Assembly (NCBI GenBank): GCA_034506175.1
Contig: JAPDQB010000019.1
Span: 1-64,000, forward strand
Reading direction: 5' to 3'
Source: a candidate division KSB1 bacterium
GTDB taxonomy: Bacteria; Zhuqueibacterota; Zhuqueibacteria; Zhuqueibacterales; Zhuqueibacteraceae
Length of the DNA stretch: 64,000 bases
Shown here: positions 52,646 to 60,541 of the stretch, piece by piece
How the letters are laid out: the number at the start of each line of letters is the position of its first letter
How positions within the stretch are numbered: position 1 is the stretch's first letter
Position numbers and translations under genes: made by a program
Notes under the pieces: generated by a model
What the model was told of the DNA's origin: nothing
The model's input: only the letters and a program-made list of their open reading frames with translations
Databases searched by the model: none

Positions 52646-53164
52646 ATGTTATCATCAGTTGTACGTTTCGTGCGGATGCCGCTTTTGCTGGTCACCATCT
52701 GGGCGGTCGTCCGCTTCATTCTCGGCGTGGCAGGCGTTCCCTACGTGCCGCGCGGCAATGCGATGTTTTCGCTTTATAGCGTCATGATGCTGAGCTGTCT
52801 TTATTTCGGCGCGTTGTCCAAAAACCTTGCCGATTTCAAATGGGGTGGCACGGTCTTGACTGGCGTAACGATCGGTGTGTATTCGCAAATTCTCATCTTG
52901 CTGGCGACCGTCATCAGCTATGCCGGTGATCTCAATAACTCTTATTTCGTTCATTGGGACGCTTTGAATGTCGATCCCACCAAGCTCACCCCGCCGGTGG
53001 CAATGGCCGATGCGCTTGTGCATCCGGAGCAAGTGCCCATGCCGCCGATCTCCCAAGCACTGGTCGGACGACTATTGGGCATCGTCATCAATGGCGTTAT
53101 CGCCGGCATCTTCGCCGTGATCGGACGCTTGCTCAGTGGGCTGGCGCCAAAATCGGCGGCCTAA
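52646..53164 (+). CDS. Small integral membrane protein of unknown function
   Basis: A 172-residue protein with about four transmembrane helices (LLLVTIWAVVRFILGVAGVPYV, FSLYSVMMLSCLYFGAL, VLTGVTIGVYSQILILLATVISY, LLGIVINGVIAGIFAVIGRLL) and one longer loop at about 95-130. ACGGAGGAAGG precedes the ATG. No family recognised. It lies between the ligase and the LuxC-like gene, so it may anchor or supply that pathway, or be unrelated. Confidence 0.7.
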   Translation: MLSSVVRFVRMPLLLVTIWAVVRFILGVAGVPYVPRGNAMFSLYSVMMLSCLYFGALSKNLADFKWGGTVLTGVTIGVYSQILILLATVISYAGDLNNSYFVHWDALNVDPTKLTPPVAMADALVHPEQVPMPPISQALVGRLLGIVINGVIAGIFAVIGRLLSGLAPKSAA

Positions 53165-53195
53165 AAAGTTCGGCCTAATGCGGTTAAAGTTTGGC

Positions 53196-53232
53196 TGAAA
53201 TTGACCGGCCGCTTCGCTTCGTTGGTCACTGC
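53196..53232. repeat. Degenerate relative of the ATTGACCGG palindrome
   Basis: ATTGACCGGCC near 53200 faces GGTCACTGCAAAT near 53223-53235, related to the palindromes at 37035 and 60487 but with a changed loop and insertion. The gap 53165-53300 has nothing else. Confidence 0.4.
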
Positions 53233-53300
53233 AAATTGGTGAAAACGTAGCGACCGTTCAATGCGTTTCTTGGAAGATACGAAAAATTGATTTTAATGAG

Positions 53301-54731
53301 ATGCTCCACATTCCACTTCTTCGCGCCGGCCGGCCTTACACCAGCTTGGATGTTGTTGCCATTCCTCACTTCAGGACCGGCGAGCTGGTGGCAAAAGTTA
53401 GCCAAGCCAATCGCGGCTTGATTGCCAGGGATTTCGGCGCAGCGGAAAAAAATCAGCGCGTCCTGCAAGCGCTGCCGGTTGCGCAGCTTTTGGCCATTTG
53501 CAAAAAAGCCGCGCAGCTTTTCACGGAAGCGGATTTGCCTCTCGGCGACGACACGCAATCGCCGGCGCAATATGTCAAACAATTGTCCGGCACCACCGGC
53601 ATGCCCGAAGCCCTTTGCCGCCGCAACATGAGCAAGATTAATTTGGTGCTCAACGGGATGGAAGCGGTTTTGGGCGGATTGACGCGCGGACTTGATCTTT
53701 CGATTCTCGACAGCGGCTGGATAAAACAAAATAACCGGCCGTTAAGCTATTTTTGCCAAACGCAAAATCTCGGCGCCATACTGCCGAGCAACTCACCCGG
53801 CGTGCATTCACTCTGGCTTCCGGCGATTCCGCTGAAAGTGCCGCTTGTACTCAAGCCCGGCCGCGAAGAGCCGTGGACGCCGTTTCGCATTGCCCAAGCC
53901 TTCATCGCCGCCGGCTGCCCGCCGGAAGCTTTCAGCTATTATCCCTCCGATCATTCCGGCGCCATGGAAATTTTATTACGCAGCGGCCGCTCGATGTTTT
54001 TTGGCGACCAATCTTCCGTGCGTGCGTGGGCGCAAGACCCGCGCGTGCAAATTCACGGCCCGGGTTGGAGCAAGGTCATCATCGCCGGAGACAAGATTGC
54101 CGAGTGGGAAAAATATCTCGATCTCATGGTGACTTCTGTAGTCGAGAATGGCGGCCGGTCGTGCCTCAATGCTTCCGGCGTTTGGGTGCCGGCCCATGGC
54201 CGCGAAATCGCCGAAGCACTGGCCAGGCGTTTGGCGCAAATCGAGGCGAGGCCGATGGACGACCCCAACGCGCAGATCGCCGCTTTTACCAACAAAAAAT
54301 TTGCGCGACGTATTTCTGATACGATCGATGCGCAACTCAAAATTTCCGGCGCGGAAGATTTGACCGAAAAATTTCGTGGCGGCAAAAGGCTCGTTGAAAA
54401 AGACGGCTGCACGTTTCTTTTGCCGACGGTGGTTTGGTGTGAAGACGCTGAACATCCATTGGCGAATGTGGAATTTTTGTTTCCATTTGTGAGCATCGTA
54501 CAAGTGCCGCAGCATGAATTGCTGCCTCGCATCGGTTCGACCTTGGTGGGCACGGTGATCACCGAAGATGAAAATTTTATCCAGGAGGTTTTTGCCTGTT
54601 CAAACATCGATCGCCTCAATCTCGGCCCGATCCCGACCAGCCGGATTTCGTGGGATCAGCCGCACGAGGGAAATTTGTTCGAGCATTTGTATAAACAGCG
54701 GGCGTTTCAAATAACGGGAGAAGGTAATTGA
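53301..54731 (+). CDS. LuxC-like acyl-CoA/acyl reductase of the aldehyde dehydrogenase superfamily
   Basis: A 476-residue protein. ALDH-like features: GAILPSNSPGVHSLWLPAIPLKVPLVLKPGREEPW, FFGDQSSV, and the probable nucleophile C288 in GGRSCLNASGVWVP. Length and Cys position resemble LuxC fatty acyl reductases (~480 residues, Cys near 286). It would reduce an activated acyl group to an aldehyde with NAD(P)H. Context with a PaaK/LuxE-like ligase supports this; identity with LuxC itself is inferred. A usual ALDH glutamate base is not obvious, as is also true for LuxC-like enzymes. Confidence 0.72.
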   Translation: MLHIPLLRAGRPYTSLDVVAIPHFRTGELVAKVSQANRGLIARDFGAAEKNQRVLQALPVAQLLAICKKAAQLFTEADLPLGDDTQSPAQYVKQLSGTTGMPEALCRRNMSKINLVLNGMEAVLGGLTRGLDLSILDSGWIKQNNRPLSYFCQTQNLGAILPSNSPGVHSLWLPAIPLKVPLVLKPGREEPWTPFRIAQAFIAAGCPPEAFSYYPSDHSGAMEILLRSGRSMFFGDQSSVRAWAQDPRVQIHGPGWSKVIIAGDKIAEWEKYLDLMVTSVVENGGRSCLNASGVWVPAHGREIAEALARRLAQIEARPMDDPNAQIAAFTNKKFARRISDTIDAQLKISGAEDLTEKFRGGKRLVEKDGCTFLLPTVVWCEDAEHPLANVEFLFPFVSIVQVPQHELLPRIGSTLVGTVITEDENFIQEVFACSNIDRLNLGPIPTSRISWDQPHEGNLFEHLYKQRAFQITGEGN

Positions 54732-54859
54732 TTCATCTCCTTCGTCAAAAGGCAACCCCCATTCGCCTTGGCCAACAAAATTATGCGATGACGATTCAAG
54801 ATCCGAATATCAAACAACATGTTGAAGTAATCACACGGCAACTTTTAGAAGGTCTATGA
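54728..54859 (+). CDS. Small coupled ORF of unknown function
   Basis: A 43-residue frame starting at TTG: IHLLRQKATPIRLGQQN, then TIQDPNIKQHVEVITRQLLEGL. The start overlaps the reductase stop (TTGA) and its own stop overlaps the start of the next gene (ATGA), which suggests translational coupling in both directions. Codon use is compatible with its neighbours. Function unknown; it could be missed by length filters. It may be spurious. Confidence 0.4.
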   Translation: MIHLLRQKATPIRLGQQNYAMTIQDPNIKQHVEVITRQLLEGL

Positions 54860-55209
54860 AAAATTTAGAACAGCGGCGTTCGCGATATTTACAAGATGCT
54901 CTTCCAACACGGCTTGGCGGTTCAGCCGCAAATTTATCGCGCATCACAAGTTTCTCGAAACATGCCGGCGGCCAGCCGTTGGTTGCGGATGTTTTTCTGG
55001 AAAGCCGGTGGTTCATTGAATGGACGGCGCTGGAGTTTGAGGTTGTGAAAGCAGCAGAATTGGTGAATTTACAAGTGCAGCTCGCATTGTGGGATTTGGA
55101 AAGCCGTGAAAGCCGGGAAGATGAAAATTGGCGTAGCGCGCTGGCGGGCAAAGCGATGCAGTGGTCGCAGCGCATTCTCGAAATGTCGGGGTTGTTAAAG
55201 GCGGCTTAA
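54856..55209 (+). CDS. Conserved-looking hypothetical protein
   Basis: A 117-residue soluble protein (MKNLEQRRSRYLQDALPTRLGGSAANLSRITSF, then two amphipathic helices, ending MQWSQRILEMSGLLKAA). No family recognised. The start is coupled to the small upstream frame. The helical C-terminus is rich in Trp and Glu. Orientation and spacing make it the last gene of the ligase-reductase group. Confidence 0.55.
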   Translation: MKNLEQRRSRYLQDALPTRLGGSAANLSRITSFSKHAGGQPLVADVFLESRWFIEWTALEFEVVKAAELVNLQVQLALWDLESRESREDENWRSALAGKAMQWSQRILEMSGLLKAA

Positions 55210-55228
55210 AATTCAAAAGTTTTTTAAA

Positions 55229-55326
55229 AACACGGAGTCGCTGGGTTGACGGAGAGTCACGGAGAAAAGCATTTTAAAACACTTGCCTCTCTCTGTGCTT
55301 TCTCTGTGAACTCGTATCTCCGTGTT
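55229..55326. repeat. Large nested palindrome (ACACGGAG type)
   Basis: AACACGGAG (55229-55237) pairs with CTCCGTGTT (55318-55326), and inside it CACGGAGAAAAGCA (55258-55271) pairs with TGCTTTCTCTGTG (55296-55308) with slight mismatches. The layout of an outer and inner stem is like that at 15748-15863. Between 55327 and 55574 there is no clear gene, only a stop-bounded frame on the minus strand at 55356-55440 that could be a decayed 3' end. Confidence 0.6.
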
Positions 55327-55574
55327 CAAGTCGGCCGTGAATCAACAAAAAGTTTTTAGAGTTTAATAGTGATTTTCAACGAGGTGCCTTCTTCATTCCA
55401 AACGCTGCCCTTGTTGAAGCCTTCTCCGCGCAGCGTATATTCCGCCCTCTTATCAGCGGTGATTTTGTTCAGCGCGCACCGCCCAGGAAAAATCTGAAAA
55501 ACAAATGCTGCAAGTTTCCCACGTGAGAAAATTTCGTGGGTTGCAAGAATTTTTCAAAGTCATTAGAGAACTTT

Positions 55575-57677
55575 TTACTGCAGCGGCAGTGCGCTCGCCG
55601 GATTGCCCGGCAGGACGACGGGAATGGATAGCGTGTCGCCGGCGTGCAATTTGGAAAGATCGCGATCGGGATTGTATTTCACCACCAGCCACATCGGCAC
55701 TTGATAAATATCCGTGCAAATCTGCCAGATGTTTTGGCCGCGTCCGACTTTGTGTGTCCGCAGGGAATCAATGGTGTAATTTGCGAAGAAATCTTCTTCG
55801 AGGCTGCGTTGATGTTCGAAACGCCGGCGCTGAAATTCTTCGGCGCTGACGCGCTCGTAGCTCAAACGAATGCGCTGGCCGATGCGAATGTCCTGATTAT
55901 AGCGCAGCCCGTTCAGTTCGCGCAGCCGTCTCGTTGGAATTTCCAGCCAGGTGGCGTAATGGCCCAGCGTTTCTTCCGCTTCGACATGAATCCACTCCGA
56001 AAGCGGTTCAACGCGACGCCGTGGTGGCGAAGGAGCGAGTGCCGCCGGCACAGGGGGGTTGCCACGTTCTCCCACCACGTTTTCGCCCGTGGTCTTCAAC
56101 CCCGGTTTGGTTGCCGGCGCGATATCCAGGGTCACAATCGCCTCGCGCTCGACGCGGTCAAGGGGTTCAATTTCAGCTTCAGAACTGACGGCGTCAGTGA
56201 AAACAGGAGTGGTCACCGTGAGCAGCGGAGTGGTCGCGGTATTTTCCTTCGGTGCTGTAGTCTCCGGCAATGTCGCTGCGGGCGGCGCCGCGCTGGCCAA
56301 CAAGCTCGTGCCGGCCGGCGGAATTTTTAAAATCTGGCCGGTACTGAGGCGCGCATTCTGGCTGATATTGTTGTATTCGGCCAAAGCCTGGACCGAAACA
56401 TTGTTTTGTCTCGCAATCGCCGTCAAGTTGTCCCCGCGCTTGACGCGATACCAATCTGACTGCACCTGTTCTTCATATTTCAGCCCGGGGTCGATTCGCG
56501 CCAGCAGCCCTCTGCCTTCGGCCTCGGGAAGTTTGGGCAGGCGCAAGGTGTAGCCTTTCGGAATACGCCGCTGCGAATTCATCACCGGCGGCCGCAAAGC
56601 CGGATTCAACAGCCGAAATGTTTCGCGGTCAATTTTGTAGGTTTCCAAAACGCTGTTGACCGTCAGATAATGTTCCGTGGGGATTTCGATAAATTCGACC
56701 GGCCGGTGAAATTGCACGTCGCCAAAATAATTTTCGTAATTTGTCGCCACATACAAAGCCGCCAGAAATTCGGCATAGAAATTTCGTGACGCAAAGCCAA
56801 AGCTGCGGCTTTCGTATTCGCGATAAATGCGGCCAAAATTATCGCCGTACAACCCCTTGGCGCGGCGCATGCCGTTGAGGCCATGATTATAGGCGGTGAT
56901 CGCCAGCGGCCATGAACCCAATTCTTTGTAATTGAGTTGCAGCAATTTTGCCGCGGCTTCGGTGGAGCGAATGGGATCGAGCCGGTCGTCAACGTCGTAG
57001 TTGATGGTCAAAAACAGCCGGCCGGTGGAACGCATGAATTGCCAAATGCCGGCGGCGCCGACTTTAGAGTAAGCTTGATAATTGAACGATGACTCGACAT
57101 GCGGCAACATGACCAGCTCGTTCGGCAGGCCGTATTGGCTGAAGATGGATTCGATGAAATCGCGATACAGGCCCGAACGCTCCAAGCCGAGATGGAAACG
57201 ATCTTTCAATCCTTGCTGCGCGCGAATCGAACCCGCCGCCCGCAAGAGGCGATTCGGATCGGGGCTGGTGCCAAAAATTTCTACGACGCGTTTCTCCCGC
57301 CGGGAAAGATTGGCCAAATCCAACTCGCCGGCGGCGAAGCGCCGCAAAATCGCGCTGTATTCATCTTTGACGCCATCCAATTTTCGCCATTCTTGACGGT
57401 AAGCCGCAGACGATTGGACTGCGGAATCGGCGAGGCCCTTTAGCTCGATGATTTCATAGACGATGCTCAAATCCTGCGTATCGTGAATGAGCACCTTGTT
57501 GGTGGGATATTCCGCGTAAATTTTGCTCCAAAAAACAACGTTGGCGGCGATTTCCGGCGGCATGGGAAAAAGCTCGCTGCCGAACCGCGCCGTCGAATCG
57601 GCGGTTTGCGCCCATGCAAAAAATTTTCCTCCTCCTAACCATAAGCAGATGACCACTATCCAATGATATCTGTTCAT
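55575..57677 (-). CDS. MltD-like lytic transglycosylase with three LysM domains
   Basis: A 700-residue exported protein. The ATG at 57677 follows AGAGGAAG and gives a signal peptide (MNRYHWIVVICLWLGGGKFFAWA); longer frames overlap the neighbour's leader. The SLT domain spans about 180-330 with catalytic Glu195 (LPHVESSFNYQAYSKVGAAGIWQFM) and the AITAYNHG motif. LysM units lie at about 408-455 (YRVKRGDNLTAIARQNNVSVQAL), 570-620 and 645-695 (THKVGRGQNIWQICTDIYQVP), separated by Thr/Pro-rich linkers. It cleaves peptidoglycan glycan strands in the periplasm during wall turnover. Stands alone. Confidence 0.9.
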   Translation of the reverse strand: MNRYHWIVVICLWLGGGKFFAWAQTADSTARFGSELFPMPPEIAANVVFWSKIYAEYPTNKVLIHDTQDLSIVYEIIELKGLADSAVQSSAAYRQEWRKLDGVKDEYSAILRRFAAGELDLANLSRREKRVVEIFGTSPDPNRLLRAAGSIRAQQGLKDRFHLGLERSGLYRDFIESIFSQYGLPNELVMLPHVESSFNYQAYSKVGAAGIWQFMRSTGRLFLTINYDVDDRLDPIRSTEAAAKLLQLNYKELGSWPLAITAYNHGLNGMRRAKGLYGDNFGRIYREYESRSFGFASRNFYAEFLAALYVATNYENYFGDVQFHRPVEFIEIPTEHYLTVNSVLETYKIDRETFRLLNPALRPPVMNSQRRIPKGYTLRLPKLPEAEGRGLLARIDPGLKYEEQVQSDWYRVKRGDNLTAIARQNNVSVQALAEYNNISQNARLSTGQILKIPPAGTSLLASAAPPAATLPETTAPKENTATTPLLTVTTPVFTDAVSSEAEIEPLDRVEREAIVTLDIAPATKPGLKTTGENVVGERGNPPVPAALAPSPPRRRVEPLSEWIHVEAEETLGHYATWLEIPTRRLRELNGLRYNQDIRIGQRIRLSYERVSAEEFQRRRFEHQRSLEEDFFANYTIDSLRTHKVGRGQNIWQICTDIYQVPMWLVVKYNPDRDLSKLHAGDTLSIPVVLPGNPASALPLQ

Positions 57678-57902
57678 GCTTCCTCTCGATAACCATCGCT
57701 GCGTGAATTGCTTCAATCCCTTGGCCGATTGTTCCGCTCCTGCGATTTCCAATTTGACGTCGGAAATTTTTGCCGGTTCGCGCCAGCCTGCCGGCGCGAT
57801 GGCGCGGCTCATCACCGGATTGTCGCGTGATTTCAAACATAATTTTCCGCACAAATCAAGCCTATCATGCTCGATTTTTATAAACCACTCACCCCGCCTG
57901 CT

Positions 57903-58361
57903 TTATGGGCTCTCCTCATCGACATCGTCTGCCGCGGCCTCTTCATCAATAAAACCGAGATTACGAGAATCAAACATAATCATGCGACCGAGAATTTCGA
58001 GAAGGTCGTTTTTATCTTTGCTGCGCAGACGATCCAAGGTGTCGGCGACATTCAGAAAACCTTCGTCATCATCAACCCAGCCATAAAGCAAGGCAATGGC
58101 GTGTTTGCAAATCTCCCTGCGTTCACCGCAACTGCAATTCGTAATCAGTCTTTTGTTGTCAACACGCACTTCAGTGAAGTACTCGTCGACGGCATCCTGC
58201 ACCACGCCGCTTATTTTGTGCACGAAGACGGCGGGATGATGAATATAACTGCTGCAATAAAATTCCCAGCTCGATCCTGCCGTGGCGCGCTGATCCAGCA
58301 GTGCCACTTGCTCGTGTGTAATCTCAAGCAAGTGCGGTGAAATTTTGTAAGACCTCGCCAT
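57903..58361 (-). CDS. SWIM zinc-finger protein
   Basis: A 152-residue protein. NCSCGERREICKHAIALLYGW gives the CxC...CxH signature of the SWIM zinc finger, preceded by a beta-rich segment and followed by an acidic tail. ATG at 58361 is used, with GTG at 58370 as alternative. SWIM domains bind DNA or protein; in bacteria they often accompany SWI/SNF helicases, but no helicase gene is nearby. The following 358 bases to 58719 show no gene I can support. Confidence 0.8.
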   Translation of the reverse strand: MARSYKISPHLLEITHEQVALLDQRATAGSSWEFYCSSYIHHPAVFVHKISGVVQDAVDEYFTEVRVDNKRLITNCSCGERREICKHAIALLYGWVDDDEGFLNVADTLDRLRSKDKNDLLEILGRMIMFDSRNLGFIDEEAAADDVDEESP

Positions 58362-58719
58362 CTTGATCACGATTAGCTTGCCATTGCCTTTTCACAGCCA
58401 CCGGAAAGCTTTTTGACTTCTTGGATTATCCCAGACTACAAATGTTTCAGCCCAAGCCAACCCGTTTCACCTCGAGACAGAATCGATTCGCAAATATTTT
58501 TATTCCTGAAGCTATTTTACGAAAAATATAAATCAGCCGCAAGAAAAAAACCGCCTCATCTGAAATGTGACATTAATTTCGCAACTTTCAGGCCAAATGT
58601 CAAGCCCGGAGGCAACAAAGGACAACCTCAGCAGGCCAACGTGAAATACCATGCCCTCAAATCCATTCGGAAACGGCGTTTCTATTCAGTTGAACAACAT
58701 AAAAAATTTTAGGTTTCCT

Positions 58720-59313
58720 TTAAAAAATGGGATAGTTCCAGTGGCGCAAAGCGCTGGTGAGTTTGATCATCGGCAAACCGATAATTGCAGTCCAATCTTC
58801 GCACTCCAGGCGCTCAAACAGCATCAGCCCGGGCCCTTCAATTTTTGCTGAGCCGGCGCAGCTCACGGGATCATCCAGCTCGACGTAACGGCGCAGCTCG
58901 GCATCGGTCAGGTCGGCGCGCAGCTTGGCGGAGCCCGTGATGACAAATTCCTGTGATGCCGTCAGACCGGTATGAAAAAGAAAAAGCCCCATGTAAAACT
59001 CATGCGTGTGTCCGCGCAACTTTTTGAGTTCGTTGAGCGCTCGTTCCGGTGTGCCCGGCTTGATCAAAATGCGATTTTCAAACCACACGACTTGATCGGA
59101 GCCGATGAGAATGGCGTTGGGAAAATCCGCCGCGACGCTCATGGCCTTGCCGCGCGCCAGGGCTAGCGCCAAGTCGGCGGGTTTAGTGAGGGAATCATAC
59201 ACTTCTTCAAAACGCGGGGCCACAGCCAAAAAGTTCAAGCCTGTGCGGCGCAGGAGTTTTTGGCGGTAGGGTGAGGTGGAGACGAGGATGAGTTCGGGAA
59301 TGTTCTTTTCCAA
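58720..59313 (-). CDS. Maf-family nucleoside triphosphate pyrophosphatase
   Basis: A 197-residue cytoplasmic enzyme. ELILVSTSPYRQKLLRRTGL is the phosphate-binding start (S-x-S-P-R), GSDQVV holds the active-site Asp and GLPMIKL the C-terminal signature. Maf proteins hydrolyse non-canonical or modified nucleotides such as dTTP/UTP or m7GTP. The absence of an ER-rich loop makes the YceF-type branch likelier. Third gene of a macro-Uma2-Maf run on this strand, 21 bases behind Uma2. Confidence 0.9.
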   Translation of the reverse strand: MEKNIPELILVSTSPYRQKLLRRTGLNFLAVAPRFEEVYDSLTKPADLALALARGKAMSVAADFPNAILIGSDQVVWFENRILIKPGTPERALNELKKLRGHTHEFYMGLFLFHTGLTASQEFVITGSAKLRADLTDAELRRYVELDDPVSCAGSAKIEGPGLMLFERLECEDWTAIIGLPMIKLTSALRHWNYPIF

Positions 59314-59334
59314 AGTCGCAAAAGGTTTGCTCGG

Positions 59335-59925
59335 TTAAATTTTCCACTCGACGGGTATTTCGAGGCCAAACAACCGCGAAGGTGCCGTTGGCGCATCAAC
59401 GGGAATGTCTTGGTAGCGTGAAAAAGTTCCTGCTTCCGGTTTTAATTCATAAGCGCGCAGCAGTTTGCCGGAGCGCCGCCCGGTTTCAAAAACAAAATAC
59501 TCTTGCACGCCGAGCCGCTCGTAGAGATAAGCCTTGAAATACAGATCATACTCGCGTGTGTCTTTGGAAATGATTTCTCCGATCCAAAGCGGCACCCGGA
59601 AACGATTGTCAAAATCGGCTTGCTGGACGACACAAACATCGGGAGCATAAGGCGACGGCATGAGGCCTTGTTTTAGCAAATGGGCCATCATTTCTGCGAT
59701 GAAACTTGGCGAAGCGCCCAGATCGAGCAACCGTTGTTGCATATATTCATGCGGATCACCGTTTTTAAAATGTCCGAGCTTTTCCAAAGCTTCGGGAGAA
59801 ACGTAGCTGAAGGTATCGTACAGCACAGCCAAATCACGGCCAAGATGTTGTTCGAGATAATTTCCAATTCTGATACCGAGCAAATTATGCTCGGGCATTC
59901 CGGCAGGAACTTGAAAAATAACCAT
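59335..59925 (-). CDS. Uma2-family (DUF820) putative endonuclease
   Basis: A 196-residue protein. PDVCVVQQADFDNRFRVPLWIGEIISKDTREYDLYFKAYLYERLGVQEYFVFE contains the PD-...-E-x-...-K core of the PDDEXK Uma2 family, whose biological function is not established. Starts five bases downstream of the macro-domain stop, so they are coupled. Confidence 0.85.
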   Translation of the reverse strand: MVIFQVPAGMPEHNLLGIRIGNYLEQHLGRDLAVLYDTFSYVSPEALEKLGHFKNGDPHEYMQQRLLDLGASPSFIAEMMAHLLKQGLMPSPYAPDVCVVQQADFDNRFRVPLWIGEIISKDTREYDLYFKAYLYERLGVQEYFVFETGRRSGKLLRAYELKPEAGTFSRYQDIPVDAPTAPSRLFGLEIPVEWKI

Positions 59926-59929
59926 TTTT

Positions 59930-60472
59930 TTAATCCTCCCGACCCTCGACCATCAACTTGAGGGTCTTTTCAAAAATTTGATAGGCCTCTTTACCCCATA
60001 AACAAAACACGACTTTTTCCAAACCGGTTTTGCTGCGCAAATAATCAACCGTCGTCGTCAGCATGATTTGCGCGCAGCGATCGATCGGGTAACCGAAAAT
60101 TCCCGTTGAGATGGCGGGCAAGGCGATGCTCTTCAGTTTATTTTGATCGGCGACTTTGAGCGAATTCAAGGTGGCGTCGCGCAGCTTGCGATCTTCATCG
60201 CCCTCGCCCATTTGCGGACCAACGGCATGAATCACGTGCTTTGCCTTCAAATTGCCGCCGGTAGTAATGACCGCTGTTCCGACCGGCGTGCCGCCGATTT
60301 TGTTGCATTCTTCCTGAATTTTCGGCCCACCCTTGCGCCGAATCGCCCCGGCCACGCCGCCGCCGAGAATCAGACCTGAATTAGCCGGATTGACGATGGC
60401 CTCGGTGGTTTGCTCGGTGATGTCGCCATCGACGAGAGCAAGCGCGGTTTGGTGAATGGTGGTGTTTATCAT
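59930..60472 (-). CDS. Macro-domain protein (ADP-ribose/O-acetyl-ADP-ribose hydrolase-like)
   Basis: A 180-residue macro domain. VNPANSGLILGGGVAGAIRRKGG, HAVGPQ and ALPAISTGIFGYPIDRCAQIM are the ADP-ribose pocket loops. This resembles YmdB/MacroD-type hydrolases that remove ADP-ribose from proteins or deacetylate O-acetyl-ADP-ribose. First gene of the macro-Uma2-Maf group; a palindrome (60487-60523) lies immediately upstream. Confidence 0.9.
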   Translation of the reverse strand: MINTTIHQTALALVDGDITEQTTEAIVNPANSGLILGGGVAGAIRRKGGPKIQEECNKIGGTPVGTAVITTGGNLKAKHVIHAVGPQMGEGDEDRKLRDATLNSLKVADQNKLKSIALPAISTGIFGYPIDRCAQIMLTTTVDYLRSKTGLEKVVFCLWGKEAYQIFEKTLKLMVEGRED

Positions 60473-60486
60473 GAAAACTCCTTTTT

Positions 60487-60523
60487 ATTGACCGGTCACT
60501 ACCACTGCCAGTGACTGGTCAAT
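60487..60523. repeat. Dispersed 14-bp-arm palindrome, copy 2
   Basis: ATTGACCGGTCACT (60487-60500) and AGTGACTGGTCAAT (60510-60523) pair with one wobble around nine bases. It separates the end of the gamma-glutamyltransferase gene from the macro-domain start. The left arm equals that of 37035-37048. Confidence 0.8.
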
Positions 60524-60541
60524 GAGAAACAAACGGAGATT

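Noticed and set aside
55356..55440. Minus-strand frame ending TLRGEGFNKGSVWNEEGTSLKITIKL
   Set aside because: Looks like a decayed 3' end of a beta-rich protein, but it has no start and no family match by eye; only mentioned in the repeat entry.
58413..58712. 99-codon plus-strand frame between the SWIM and Maf genes
   Set aside because: Lys/Phe-rich with no domain; likely chance in AT-rich spacer.
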